From contig JAFNWA010000199.1 of the NCBI GenBank assembly GCA_017383665.1, positions 1 to 6,655 on the forward strand: DNA of 6,655 bases, read 5' to 3'. A model generated the notes under the pieces. That model was not told where the DNA came from and did no database searches. It saw nothing but the letters and a program-made list of their open reading frames with translations. How positions within the stretch are numbered: the first letter of the stretch is position 1; each line of letters starts with the position of its first letter. This DNA comes from Bacteroidaceae bacterium. GTDB taxonomy: Bacteria; Bacteroidota; Bacteroidia; Bacteroidales; Bacteroidaceae. Position numbers and translations under genes: made by a program. Shown piece after piece: positions 1-6,655 of this stretch.

Positions 1-10
1 CGAGTGAGAG

Positions 11-36
11 TATATTCGCGATTTATCGCAAATATA
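11..36. repeat. Imperfect palindrome, candidate operator
   Basis: Left arm 11-21 (TATATTCGCGA) and right arm 26-36 (TCGCAAATATA) are reverse complements at 10 of 11 positions, around a TTTA centre at 22-25. It is AT-rich at its ends and has no T-run after it on the plus strand, so it does not look like a terminator. Its size and symmetry suit a dimeric repressor site, and it overlaps a minus-strand -7-like element at 28-36. That arrangement would fit an autoregulated divergent gene to the left. The repeat is seen directly; the operator role is inference. Confidence 0.4.
28..36 (-). promoter_or_regulatory. Candidate minus-strand -7 element (divergent promoter)
   Basis: Read on the minus strand, 36 down to 28 is TATATTTGC, an exact match to the Bacteroidota -7 consensus TAnnTTTG followed by the often seen C. 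A TTTTG that could serve as the -33 element lies at 66-62, but the spacer of 25 bases is longer than the usual 19-21. A divergent gene left of the window, such as a regulator of the pump, is possible but not visible. Confidence 0.35.
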
Positions 37-82
37 GCAACAAAAGGAGCAAGGAATTATTCAAAAGCAGGTATTTTTTTAC

Positions 83-119
83 TATTTTTGCAGTAATTTT
101 TGAAGAGCGTTACATTTTG
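83..119 (+). promoter_or_regulatory. Candidate promoter(s) of the efflux operon
   Basis: Two overlapping readings exist. In the first, TATTTTTG at 83-90 is an exact TAnnTTTG -7 element followed by C, but no TTTG lies at the right distance upstream. In the second, TTTG at 87-90 acts as -33, followed by a 20-base spacer and TACATTTTG at 111-119, which matches the -7 element with one extra T. The second has the better spacing, the first the better -7. Either would start transcription roughly 85-115 bases before the ATG at 209. That ATG is preceded by an A-rich stretch (198-206) rather than a Shine-Dalgarno site, as is usual in this phylum. Confidence 0.45.
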
Positions 120-127
120 ATAAAAAT

Positions 128-143
128 TGTGTATGCCAACACA
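128..143. repeat. Short inverted repeat in the leader (TGTGT-N6-ACACA)
   Basis: TGTGT at 128-132 and ACACA at 139-143 form a perfect 5-base inverted repeat around ATGCCA. It sits just downstream of the predicted start of transcription. The half-site spacing resembles Crp/Fnr-family sites (TGTGA-N6-TCACA), but the outer base differs, and so short a repeat can occur by chance. It could equally be a weak hairpin in the leader RNA. Confidence 0.2.
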
Positions 144-208
144 TTAACGCATCTTTCAATTAAACCTTTTTACACAACTATAGTCAAATTACCATTAAAT
201 AAAAAACG

Positions 209-1285
209 ATGAACAAATATCTCAAATGGGGACTTGTGGCAGCGATTACAGCCGGTGTCGGTGTGTATGGTTATTTTCAACTGATGCCACACCAGAACGA
301 AGAACTTGAAGTTGCAGGAAAAACGCCGAACAGGAATCATAAAAAAGTCCTGAATGTAACAGCTAAGGTAATAACACCACATCTCCTTACCGACGAAATT
401 CTGACTGTGGGCAAACTTGTTCCCGATGAGGAGGTACAGCTCACATTCGAAACATCAGGCAAGATTACAGACATATACTTTGAGGAGGGTTCTCATGTCA
501 ACAAGGGAGAATTGCTTGCAAAGGTAAACGATTCACATCTGCAAGCACAATTATCCCGTCTTGAGGCTCAAATTCCACTTGCCGAGGAGCGTGTTTACCG
601 TCAGAAGACTTTGTTGCAACGCGATGCTGTGAGCAAGGAAGCTCTTGAAATCGTAAACACAGAACTTGCAACACTCAGAGCCGACATTGAACAAGTAAAG
701 GCACAGATAAAGATGACGGAATTGCGTGCACCGTTTGATGGTATCATCGGTCTGCGCCAGATTAGCGTAGGAGCATATGCTTCACCAAACACAATTGTCG
801 CATCACTCACATCTGTATCGCCAATAAAGATTGAGTTTTCAGTCTCTGAGCGTTATGCAAAGGATATCAAAAAAGGAACAGGACTTTCATTCAATGTAGA
901 TGGACATACCACCCCTTTTGAGGCTCAGGTATATGCTACAGAATCAAGCATTGATCCAGAAACACACAACCTCACCGTGAGGGCATTATACCACAACAAG
1001 GAACAGTTGCTTTTGCCTGGACAATACACGGGAATTCGCCTCAAACAGAAGGAAATACACGATGCCATTTCTGTTCCTGCAGAAGCGATTGTCCCGGAGA
1101 TGGGAAAAAACAAGGTATTCGTTTACCGCAGTGGCAAAGCAGAACCTACAGATGTGACAACAGGATTGCGCACAGATGCCGAAGTCCAGATAATCAATGG
1201 CCTGCAGCCCGGCGACACCATTCTTACATCCGGAACACTGCAATTGCGCAAGGGCAGTGCCGTAAAGATTGAACATTTCGAATAA
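209..1285 (+). CDS. RND efflux periplasmic adaptor (membrane fusion protein, AcrA/MexH-like)
   Basis: This 358-residue protein is the adaptor that joins the inner-membrane pump encoded next to the outer-membrane channel encoded third. Residues 1-23 hold a short basic start and a hydrophobic segment, giving an N-terminal anchor or uncleaved signal. There is no lipobox, and no cysteine anywhere in the protein, so unlike AcrA it is not lipid-anchored. The first half of the lipoyl/barrel-sandwich domain lies at about 78-108 (ETSGKITDIYFEEGSHVNKG), followed by an alpha-helical hairpin at about 109-168. The second lipoyl half starts at the family motif ELRAPFDG (171-178). A beta-barrel domain (about 205-283) and a membrane-proximal domain (about 286-358, with ISVPAEAIVP at its start) follow. 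The length is normal for the family. The start at 209 gives the expected membrane segment and follows an A-rich stretch. It is first in the operon, 21 bp before the permease. The family is clear; the substrate is not. Confidence 0.95.
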   Translation: MNKYLKWGLVAAITAGVGVYGYFQLMPHQNEELEVAGKTPNRNHKKVLNVTAKVITPHLLTDEILTVGKLVPDEEVQLTFETSGKITDIYFEEGSHVNKGELLAKVNDSHLQAQLSRLEAQIPLAEERVYRQKTLLQRDAVSKEALEIVNTELATLRADIEQVKAQIKMTELRAPFDGIIGLRQISVGAYASPNTIVASLTSVSPIKIEFSVSERYAKDIKKGTGLSFNVDGHTTPFEAQVYATESSIDPETHNLTVRALYHNKEQLLLPGQYTGIRLKQKEIHDAISVPAEAIVPEMGKNKVFVYRSGKAEPTDVTTGLRTDAEVQIINGLQPGDTILTSGTLQLRKGSAVKIEHFE

Positions 1286-1306
1286 TGCACCTCAAACATT
1301 AGAAAC

Positions 1307-4300
1307 ATGAACATTTCCGAACTGAGCATACGCCGCCCGGTGCTTGCTACCGTACTTACCATAATCATTGTTATTTTTGGTATTATTGGATACAATGCAC
1401 TTGGCGTACGCGAATATCCGTCGGTGGATAACCCCATAATTTCAGTATCATGCAGCTATGCCGGAGCCAACGCCGAGGTTATCGAAAGCCAGATAACCGA
1501 GCCACTGGAACAGAATATAAACGGTATTCCAGGAATACGCTCCATCTCAAGTGTAAGCCAACAGGGACAATGCCGAATTACAGTTGAGTTTGAACTCTCT
1601 GTTGACCTTGAAACTGCTGCAAACGATGTCCGCGATAAAGTTTCACGCGCACAGCGTTACCTGCCTCGTGACTGCGACCCACCGACAGTTTCAAAAGCCG
1701 ATGCCGATGCAACACCAATCATGATGATTGCAATACAAAGCGGCAAGCGCTCCTTGCTTGAATTGAGCGAGATTGCAGATTTGACCGTAAAGGAGCAGTT
1801 ACAGACAATCCCGGATGTCAGCAGTGTGCAGATTTGGGGAGAAAAGCGTTATTCCATGCGTCTTTGGCTCGACCCGACGAAACTTGCCGCTCACGGTTTG
1901 ACGCCTGTTGATGTAAAGAATGCCATCAATAACGAAAATATTGAATTGCCATCCGGTAGCATAGAGGGCAACACTGTTGAACTTACGCTACGCACAATGG
2001 GTCAAATGCATACAGCCGACGAGTTCAACAATATCATACTCAAGAAAAGTGGTGGTGATGTCATACGCATCAGCGATATCGGTCATGCCGAACTTGGCCC
2101 GGCCGACCTGAAAAGCTACATGAAGATGAACGGAATCCCAATGGTGGGTGTAGCAGTAATCCCACAACCGGGAGCCAACCACATAGACATCGCCGATGCC
2201 GTGTATGAGCGAATGAAGCAGATGGAGAAAGACCTGCCCGAGGATATTGAATACACATACAGCTTCGACAACACCAAGTTCATCAGAGCCTCAATCGAGG
2301 AGGTAAAGACCACCATATACGAAGCATTCATACTCGTAATCATTATCATATTCCTGTTCCTGCGTGACTGGCGTGTCACACTTGTACCCTGCATTGTAAT
2401 CCCGGTTTCGCTCATCGGCGCATTCTTTGTGATGTACATCGCCGGGTTCTCAATAAATGTGCTGACAATGCTTGCCATTGTATTGTCTGTAGGTCTTGTG
2501 GTCGATGATGCCATAGTCATGACCGAGAATATATACATTCGCATTGAAAAGGGAATGAGACCGCTCAAAGCCGGTATTGAAGGTTCAAAAGAGATATTCT
2601 TTGCCGTCATCTCAACTACAATTACCCTTATTGCAGTGTTCCTTCCTATTGTATTCATGGAGGGAACCAGTGGACGATTGTTCCGCGAGTTCAGTTTCGT
2701 TGTAGCAGGCTCTGTTGTAATCTCATCATTTGCCGCACTCACATTCACTCCAATGATTGCAACCAAGCTCCTCAAGCGTCGTAAGGAGCAGAAGTGGCTT
2801 TACCGCAAAACAGAACCATTCTTTGCAGGCATCAACAAAATCTATTACAAATCATTGAATGCATTCCTAAAAGTCCGCTGGATTGCAATCCCGGTTCTTA
2901 TACTGATGTTTGTGCTTATTGGCAAATATTGGAACGAAATACCGGCAGAGACAGCCCCTATGGAGGACCGTTCACAAATAACCATAAACACCCGTGGTGC
3001 CGAAGGAGTGAGTTACGAATACATGCGCGACTACACAGAGGATATAACAAGTATTGTTGACTCTATTATCCCCGATGCCGCATCGGTTACATCACGCGTT
3101 TCAAACGGTGGTGGCAACATACGAATAACATTAAAAGACATAGACCAACGCGACTACACACAAATGGAAGCTGCCGAAAGGCTCACTGCTGCCATTGCCG
3201 GAAAGACAAAGGCAAGGGCGTTCGTGCAACAACAGTCATCATTCGGTGGTCGTCGTGGTGGTATGCCTGTACAATATGTAATACAGGCCACAAGCACCGA
3301 AAAGTTACAGGAGGTATTACCCGTTTTCCTTCAGCGCGTCTATGACAACCCCACATTCAAGATGGCAGATGTAGATCTGAAGTTCACCAGCCCCGAGACA
3401 CGAGTACACATAAACCGTGACAAGGCCGGTATTCTTGGTGCAAGCGTACGGGATGTTGCCGAGACTTTGCAGTATGGCCTTAGCGGTCAACGCATGGGGT
3501 ACTTCTACATGAACGGCAAACAATATGAAATTATTGGACAGATTAACCGCCAGCAACGCAACACCCCTTCAAGTGTAAAATCCATATACATACGATGCGA
3601 CAATGGCAAGATGATACAGTTGGAGAACTTTGTCGATTTTGTAGAGTCTGTTGCGCCACCAAAACTCTATCATTACAACCGTTTCTTGTCAGCGACCATT
3701 TCAGCCGGTCTGGCCGAGGGTAAGACCATTGGCGATGGCCTTGATGAGATGGATAAAATAGCCGAGGAGGTGCTTGACGACACATTCCGCACTGCATTGA
3801 CAGGCGAGTCCAAGGAGTTCCGTGAGAGTTCATCAAGTCTTATGTTCGCATTCATTCTTGCCCTTGTACTCATATACCTGATACTTGCAGCACAGTTCGA
3901 GAGTTTCAAAGACCCGTTCATCATCATGCTAACTGTGCCACTAGCCATTGCCGGAGCACTTATATTCATGAAGAATAATGATATAACCATGAATGTGTTC
4001 AGCCAGATTGGTATCATCATGCTCATAGGACTTGTTGCAAAGAACGGTATTCTTATTGTAGAATTCGCTAACCTAAAACAGAATGAGGGTGAAAGCAAGA
4101 TGGAGGCCATCAAGAATGCATCCTTGCAGCGCCTACGTCCAATCCTCATGACCAGCCTTTCAACAGTCCTGGGATTGGTTCCTCTGATGTATGCGACCGG
4201 TGAAGGTGCCAACCAACGCATTGCCATGGGAACTGCCGTTGTGGGAGGTATGATAGTCTCTACCCTACTCACAATGTTCATTGTCCCGGCAATATACAGT

Positions 4301-4354
4301 TACATATCTACTGAGCGTAAAGATAAAAAGACAAAAGAGGAGGGAAACAAATGA
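1307..4354 (+). CDS. RND multidrug efflux permease, HAE-1 type (AcrB-like)
   Basis: This 1015-residue inner-membrane proton/substrate antiporter is expected to work as a trimer and is near full length for the family (about 1030-1050). TM1 is at about 11-31 and the first periplasmic porter region at about 35-335. TM2-6 lie at about 338-490, TM7 at about 524-540, the second porter region at about 545-840, and TM8-12 at about 845-1000. A lysine-rich tail follows. Aligned by eye with AcrB, the proton relay is intact: D400 and D401 in GLVVDDAIVM (TM4), K912 in GLVAKNGILIVEF (TM10), R942 and T949 in RLRPILMTS. The binding region differs. The switch loop is cut to SNGGGN (599-604), most deep-pocket Phe are missing, and W177 replaces F178. 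The loop at 644-654 carries R649 and R650. The ATG at 1307 follows the adaptor stop by 21 bp. The 3' end overlaps the next gene by 4 bp (ATGA), so translation is probably coupled. The family is certain; the substrate is unknown. Confidence 0.97.
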   Translation: MNISELSIRRPVLATVLTIIIVIFGIIGYNALGVREYPSVDNPIISVSCSYAGANAEVIESQITEPLEQNINGIPGIRSISSVSQQGQCRITVEFELSVDLETAANDVRDKVSRAQRYLPRDCDPPTVSKADADATPIMMIAIQSGKRSLLELSEIADLTVKEQLQTIPDVSSVQIWGEKRYSMRLWLDPTKLAAHGLTPVDVKNAINNENIELPSGSIEGNTVELTLRTMGQMHTADEFNNIILKKSGGDVIRISDIGHAELGPADLKSYMKMNGIPMVGVAVIPQPGANHIDIADAVYERMKQMEKDLPEDIEYTYSFDNTKFIRASIEEVKTTIYEAFILVIIIIFLFLRDWRVTLVPCIVIPVSLIGAFFVMYIAGFSINVLTMLAIVLSVGLVVDDAIVMTENIYIRIEKGMRPLKAGIEGSKEIFFAVISTTITLIAVFLPIVFMEGTSGRLFREFSFVVAGSVVISSFAALTFTPMIATKLLKRRKEQKWLYRKTEPFFAGINKIYYKSLNAFLKVRWIAIPVLILMFVLIGKYWNEIPAETAPMEDRSQITINTRGAEGVSYEYMRDYTEDITSIVDSIIPDAASVTSRVSNGGGNIRITLKDIDQRDYTQMEAAERLTAAIAGKTKARAFVQQQSSFGGRRGGMPVQYVIQATSTEKLQEVLPVFLQRVYDNPTFKMADVDLKFTSPETRVHINRDKAGILGASVRDVAETLQYGLSGQRMGYFYMNGKQYEIIGQINRQQRNTPSSVKSIYIRCDNGKMIQLENFVDFVESVAPPKLYHYNRFLSATISAGLAEGKTIGDGLDEMDKIAEEVLDDTFRTALTGESKEFRESSSSLMFAFILALVLIYLILAAQFESFKDPFIIMLTVPLAIAGALIFMKNNDITMNVFSQIGIIMLIGLVAKNGILIVEFANLKQNEGESKMEAIKNASLQRLRPILMTSLSTVLGLVPLMYATGEGANQRIAMGTAVVGGMIVSTLLTMFIVPAIYSYISTERKDKKTKEEGNK
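4338..4343 (+). promoter_or_regulatory. Shine-Dalgarno-like AGGAGG before the channel gene
   Basis: A perfect AGGAGG lies inside the last codons of the permease gene (where it encodes part of Lys-Glu-Glu-Gly), 7 bases before the ATG at 4351. The other three starts in the window have only A-rich leaders. It may assist reinitiation at the ATGA overlap. Because it also falls on ordinary Glu-Glu-Gly codons in a charged tail, coincidence is possible. Confidence 0.4.
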
Positions 4355-5682
4355 AACGATTTCTTTTGACCATATCAATAATTACCGCAATAACCATTAG
4401 CGGAAGTGCACAGACCTATACCCTTAGCGAATGCCTGAAAAAAGGTTTGGAAAACAACTACTCATTGCGTATTACACGCAATGACGAGGAGATTGCACAC
4501 AACAACACAACACTCGCCAATGCAGGGTTATTACCCACCGTTGACCTCGTCGCCGGATACAATGGCGATTTAAGCAGCAGTGATGCCAAAAACCGTGCTA
4601 CGGGAGAGAGCGACATGTCAATCAACACATTCGACCAGACACTGAATGCCGGCGTTGATATAAATTGGACCATATTTGACGGTTTCAATGCAAGCACTAC
4701 ATACAAGCAGTTGAAAGAGATGGAGTTGATTGGAGAGACCGGAACAAGACTTGCCATCGAGGACTTCATAGCCGATTTCACATCCGAATATTACAACTTT
4801 ATCCAACAGCGCTTACGCTTAGACAACTATTTCAATGCAGTCCAACTCTCAAAGGAGCGTCTGCGCATTGTGGAGGAACGATATAACATCGGTAGTTTTT
4901 CGCGTCTCGATTATCAACAGGCCAAAGTCGATTTCAATGCTGACAGTGCACAATATCTCAAACAGCAGGAGGCTGTAATCGCGTCACGCATTGCACTGAA
5001 TGAGATGATGGCAATTGACCAGGTATATACTCCTATCATTACTAAAGAGAACACGATTGAAATAGACAGCACCTTGGTCTTTGCCGATCTGTGGTACAGT
5101 ATGCTCGAAAAGAATGCAGACCTGCTTATTGCCGGACACAATAGCAACATTGTCCAACTCAACTACAAAAAGATAATGTCGCGCAACTATCCCTATGTGA
5201 AACTAAATGTCGGCTACGATTATTCATACAACCACCACTCGACCGGAACATATTCTCACCGTAACAATTGGGGAGGGAATGCCGGAGTAACCATCGGGTT
5301 CAACATTTGGGACGGTAACCGCAAACGCGAAAAGCGCAATGCAAAAATAGAGATTGACAACGCCAAGTTGCAATATAATCAATTGGAGCTGACGCTTAAA
5401 GCAGACCTTGGCAATTTGTGGCATGCTTATGAGAACAACCTCAGACTATTTAACCTTGAGAAGCACAATGTAATCACAGCACGAGAAAACCATGAGATAG
5501 CAAAAGAGCGTTATATGCTCGGAGACCTCTCCGGTATTGAAATGCGCGAGGCACAGTTGAGTCTTCTGCAAGCAGAGGAACGACTTATTTCCGTACTGTA
5601 CAACACTAAAATATGCGAGATTTCACTACTGCTCATAAGTGGTAAAATCGGGCATTATCTTGAAGACAGCAAGAGTCTGTGA
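4351..5682 (+). CDS. TolC-family outer membrane efflux channel (OEP)
   Basis: This 443-residue protein should form the trimeric outer-membrane duct that completes the pump. A signal peptide spans about 1-20, with likely cleavage GSA|Q. No lipobox Cys is present, so it is TolC-like rather than an OprM-type lipoprotein. Two outer-membrane efflux repeats are visible. The first, about 24-215, starts with YTLSECLKKGLENN and holds the strand-to-helix turn INWTIFDGFNA (104-114). The second, about 250-430, has the matching turn FNIWDGNRKREK (317-328). The internal duplication is plain where ERYNIGSFSRLDYQQAK (176-192) matches ERYMLGDLSGIEMREAQ (386-402). Long coiled-coil stretches rich in Gln, Glu and Leu lie between the strands. 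The length is normal. The start overlaps the permease stop by 4 bp and has an AGGAGG 7 bases upstream. The family is certain. Confidence 0.95.
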   Translation: MKRFLLTISIITAITISGSAQTYTLSECLKKGLENNYSLRITRNDEEIAHNNTTLANAGLLPTVDLVAGYNGDLSSSDAKNRATGESDMSINTFDQTLNAGVDINWTIFDGFNASTTYKQLKEMELIGETGTRLAIEDFIADFTSEYYNFIQQRLRLDNYFNAVQLSKERLRIVEERYNIGSFSRLDYQQAKVDFNADSAQYLKQQEAVIASRIALNEMMAIDQVYTPIITKENTIEIDSTLVFADLWYSMLEKNADLLIAGHNSNIVQLNYKKIMSRNYPYVKLNVGYDYSYNHHSTGTYSHRNNWGGNAGVTIGFNIWDGNRKREKRNAKIEIDNAKLQYNQLELTLKADLGNLWHAYENNLRLFNLEKHNVITARENHEIAKERYMLGDLSGIEMREAQLSLLQAEERLISVLYNTKICEISLLLISGKIGHYLEDSKSL

Positions 5683-5750
5683 AAATTAAAGAACCGGATT
5701 GATGCCTACAAATTAAGTTCAAACTGAAAACAAAAAACTGCCAACACAAG
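5683..5750 (+). other. Gap between channel gene and receptor gene
   Basis: These 68 bases are AT-rich and hold no stem-loop followed by a T-run and no convincing TAnnTTTG element. This favours, but does not prove, read-through from the efflux operon into the next gene. In the frame of that gene, a TGA at 5700-5702 and no ATG before 5751 fix its start. Confidence 0.5.
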
Positions 5751-6655
5751 ATGAAGAAATATCTGCTGACACTTTTTCTCACAATCCCTTTTACTCTGAT
5801 GGCACAGGTGACAGGAACAGTCCGAGGCGTGATAATAGAGGATGAGACCGACGACCCCCTGCCCTTTGTTACCATAGCACTCACCCCTGATGGCAGCAGT
5901 GCGCCAATCGCCGGTTGTAGCACAGATGAAGATGGTTCATTCAAGCTCGACAAAATCAAAGCCGGCAAATACACCATTACAGCATCATTCATGGGTTATC
6001 TCAGCGATAGCCGTAAGGTCAATATCACAGCAGGAAACAACAACATAAACATTGGCACAATCAAGCTCAAGAATGACCGCAAACTACTGAAAGAGGTTGT
6101 CATTACAGAGCAACGCTCACAGATGAGCTTTGAAATTGACAAGCGTGTTTTCACCGTTGATCAAAGCATTGCCACCACAGGAGGTTCTGCAAGCGATGTC
6201 CTGGCCGACATACCATCTGTCGAAGTTGACAATGAGGGAACTGTATCCTTGCGTGGCAGCGAGAGTGTAACAGTGTGGATAAACGGCAAGACAAGCGGCC
6301 TCACATCGGACAACCAAGGCGATATTCTGCAGCAGTTGCCGGCAGGTTCAATTGAGAAGATTGAAGTGATTACCAACCCGTCGGCCAAACATTCACCAGA
6401 GGGAACTGCCGGAATTATAAATATTATCCTTAAACGAGACAGGAAAGCCGGATACTATGGAAGCGTACAGGCCGGATTGGATTCAGAACTTGGTTACAAT
6501 GCCGGTGGCAACATCAATTATAGCAGCGGCAAGTTAGACGCATACGCCGGGCTCAACTACCGCAACATGAGTTTTGAAAATGACGGAGTTACAGATACCA
6601 GATATTATGGTGCACAGGAGAAATATCAACGCCAGACAAACACAGGCAGTCATAA
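5751..6655 (+). CDS. TonB-dependent-receptor-type outer membrane beta-barrel protein (5' part)
   Basis: The open frame runs without a stop to the window edge, giving 301 residues of what should be a protein of roughly 700-900. A signal peptide spans about 1-18, with likely cleavage LMA|Q. Residues about 22-107 form a carboxypeptidase-regulatory-like beta-sandwich (PLPFVTIAL at 36-44, STDEDGSFKLDKIKAGKYT at 57-75, MGYL at 81-84). EVVIT at 115-119 is in the position of a TonB-box-like segment. A plug domain follows at about 137-230, with SDVLADIPSVEVDNEGTVSL (148-167), RGSESVTVWINGK (168-180) and IEKIEVITNPSAKHSPEGTA (201-220). Barrel strands begin after about 235. The domain order resembles the Bacteroidota OMP_b-brl_3 group, whose ligands are mostly unknown; no SusD-like partner is visible here. 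It lies 68 bp after the channel gene on the same strand. Whether it is part of the efflux operon is unproven. Confidence 0.9.
   Translation, partial: MKKYLLTLFLTIPFTLMAQVTGTVRGVIIEDETDDPLPFVTIALTPDGSSAPIAGCSTDEDGSFKLDKIKAGKYTITASFMGYLSDSRKVNITAGNNNINIGTIKLKNDRKLLKEVVITEQRSQMSFEIDKRVFTVDQSIATTGGSASDVLADIPSVEVDNEGTVSLRGSESVTVWINGKTSGLTSDNQGDILQQLPAGSIEKIEVITNPSAKHSPEGTAGIINIILKRDRKAGYYGSVQAGLDSELGYNAGGNINYSSGKLDAYAGLNYRNMSFENDGVTDTRYYGAQEKYQRQTNTGSH

Noticed and set aside
1..96. Plus-strand frame open from the left edge to a TAA at 94-96, possibly the end of an upstream gene
   Set aside because: The 31 codons show no recognisable protein end, the region is AT-rich with promoter-like motifs on both strands, and the palindrome lies inside it. 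A non-coding upstream region explains it better.
2116..2775. Open frame of 219 codons on the minus strand inside the permease gene
   Set aside because: It is antisense to strongly conserved transmembrane and proton-relay segments. Its product is a Met/Ser/Thr-rich string without a recognisable domain, as expected of the complement of hydrophobic codons.
2794..3060. Plus-strand open frame of 88 codons in another frame within the permease gene
   Set aside because: It is fully contained in a well-conserved gene, and its product is Cys/His/Pro-rich without domain likeness: an out-of-frame shadow.
3673..4281. Open frame of 202 codons on the minus strand inside the permease gene
   Set aside because: It is antisense to TM8-12 of the permease, with a Met/Ser/Arg-rich product and no family resemblance or promoter of its own.
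5683..5750. Possible terminator or separate promoter for the receptor gene
   Set aside because: I found only 3-4 base complementary stretches and no T-run after them, and no TAnnTTTG match, so neither was called.
5633..5992. Open frame of 119 codons on the minus strand across the channel/receptor junction
   Set aside because: It overlaps the end of the channel gene and the signal peptide and first domain of the receptor, both clearly coding on the plus strand. Its product has no recognisable features.
1..6655. Insertion sequences, CRISPR repeats, tRNA or rRNA genes, phage or defence genes
   Set aside because: Four adjacent plus-strand genes of known families fill nearly all of the window, and no repeated spacers, transposase motifs or structured RNA genes were seen.

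Overview
The window looks like chromosomal DNA from a Bacteroidota bacterium, probably Bacteroidales. Several signs point that way. Promoter-like motifs match the TAnnTTTG -7 element of this phylum. Start codons follow A-rich stretches rather than Shine-Dalgarno sites, with one exception. Two exported proteins have signal peptides whose predicted cleavage leaves Gln at +1. The last gene encodes a carboxypeptidase-regulatory-like domain fused to a TonB-dependent receptor plug, which is a hallmark architecture of the phylum. Genus cannot be told from the sequence.

Layout: bases 1-208 are non-coding and AT-rich. They hold an imperfect palindrome (11-36) whose right arm contains a minus-strand -7-like element, so a divergent gene may lie off the left edge. 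They also hold plus-strand promoter candidates (83-119) and a short inverted repeat in the leader (128-143). From 209 to 5682 there is a compact three-gene operon on the plus strand, in the usual order. It encodes a periplasmic membrane fusion protein (209-1285), an AcrB-like RND inner-membrane permease (1307-4354) and a TolC-like outer-membrane channel (4351-5682). The first two genes are 21 bp apart and the last two overlap by 4 bp. After a 68-bp gap with no visible terminator or good promoter, a fourth plus-strand gene starts at 5751. It encodes a TonB-dependent-receptor-type outer membrane protein and runs off the right edge (301 codons seen).

Together the first three genes specify a complete tripartite, proton-driven efflux pump spanning both membranes. 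The proton-relay residues of the permease are intact (D400, D401, K912, R942, T949 by comparison with AcrB), so it should be functional. Its drug-binding region differs from AcrB: the phenylalanine-rich switch loop is shortened to a Gly-rich turn and most of the aromatic trap is gone, so its substrate should not be assumed from AcrB. The fourth gene may be co-transcribed, but its link with efflux is only positional.

I see no mobile element, CRISPR array, tRNA, rRNA or broken gene, and no clear evidence of an undescribed system. The findings below are second-look observations on an otherwise ordinary efflux locus.
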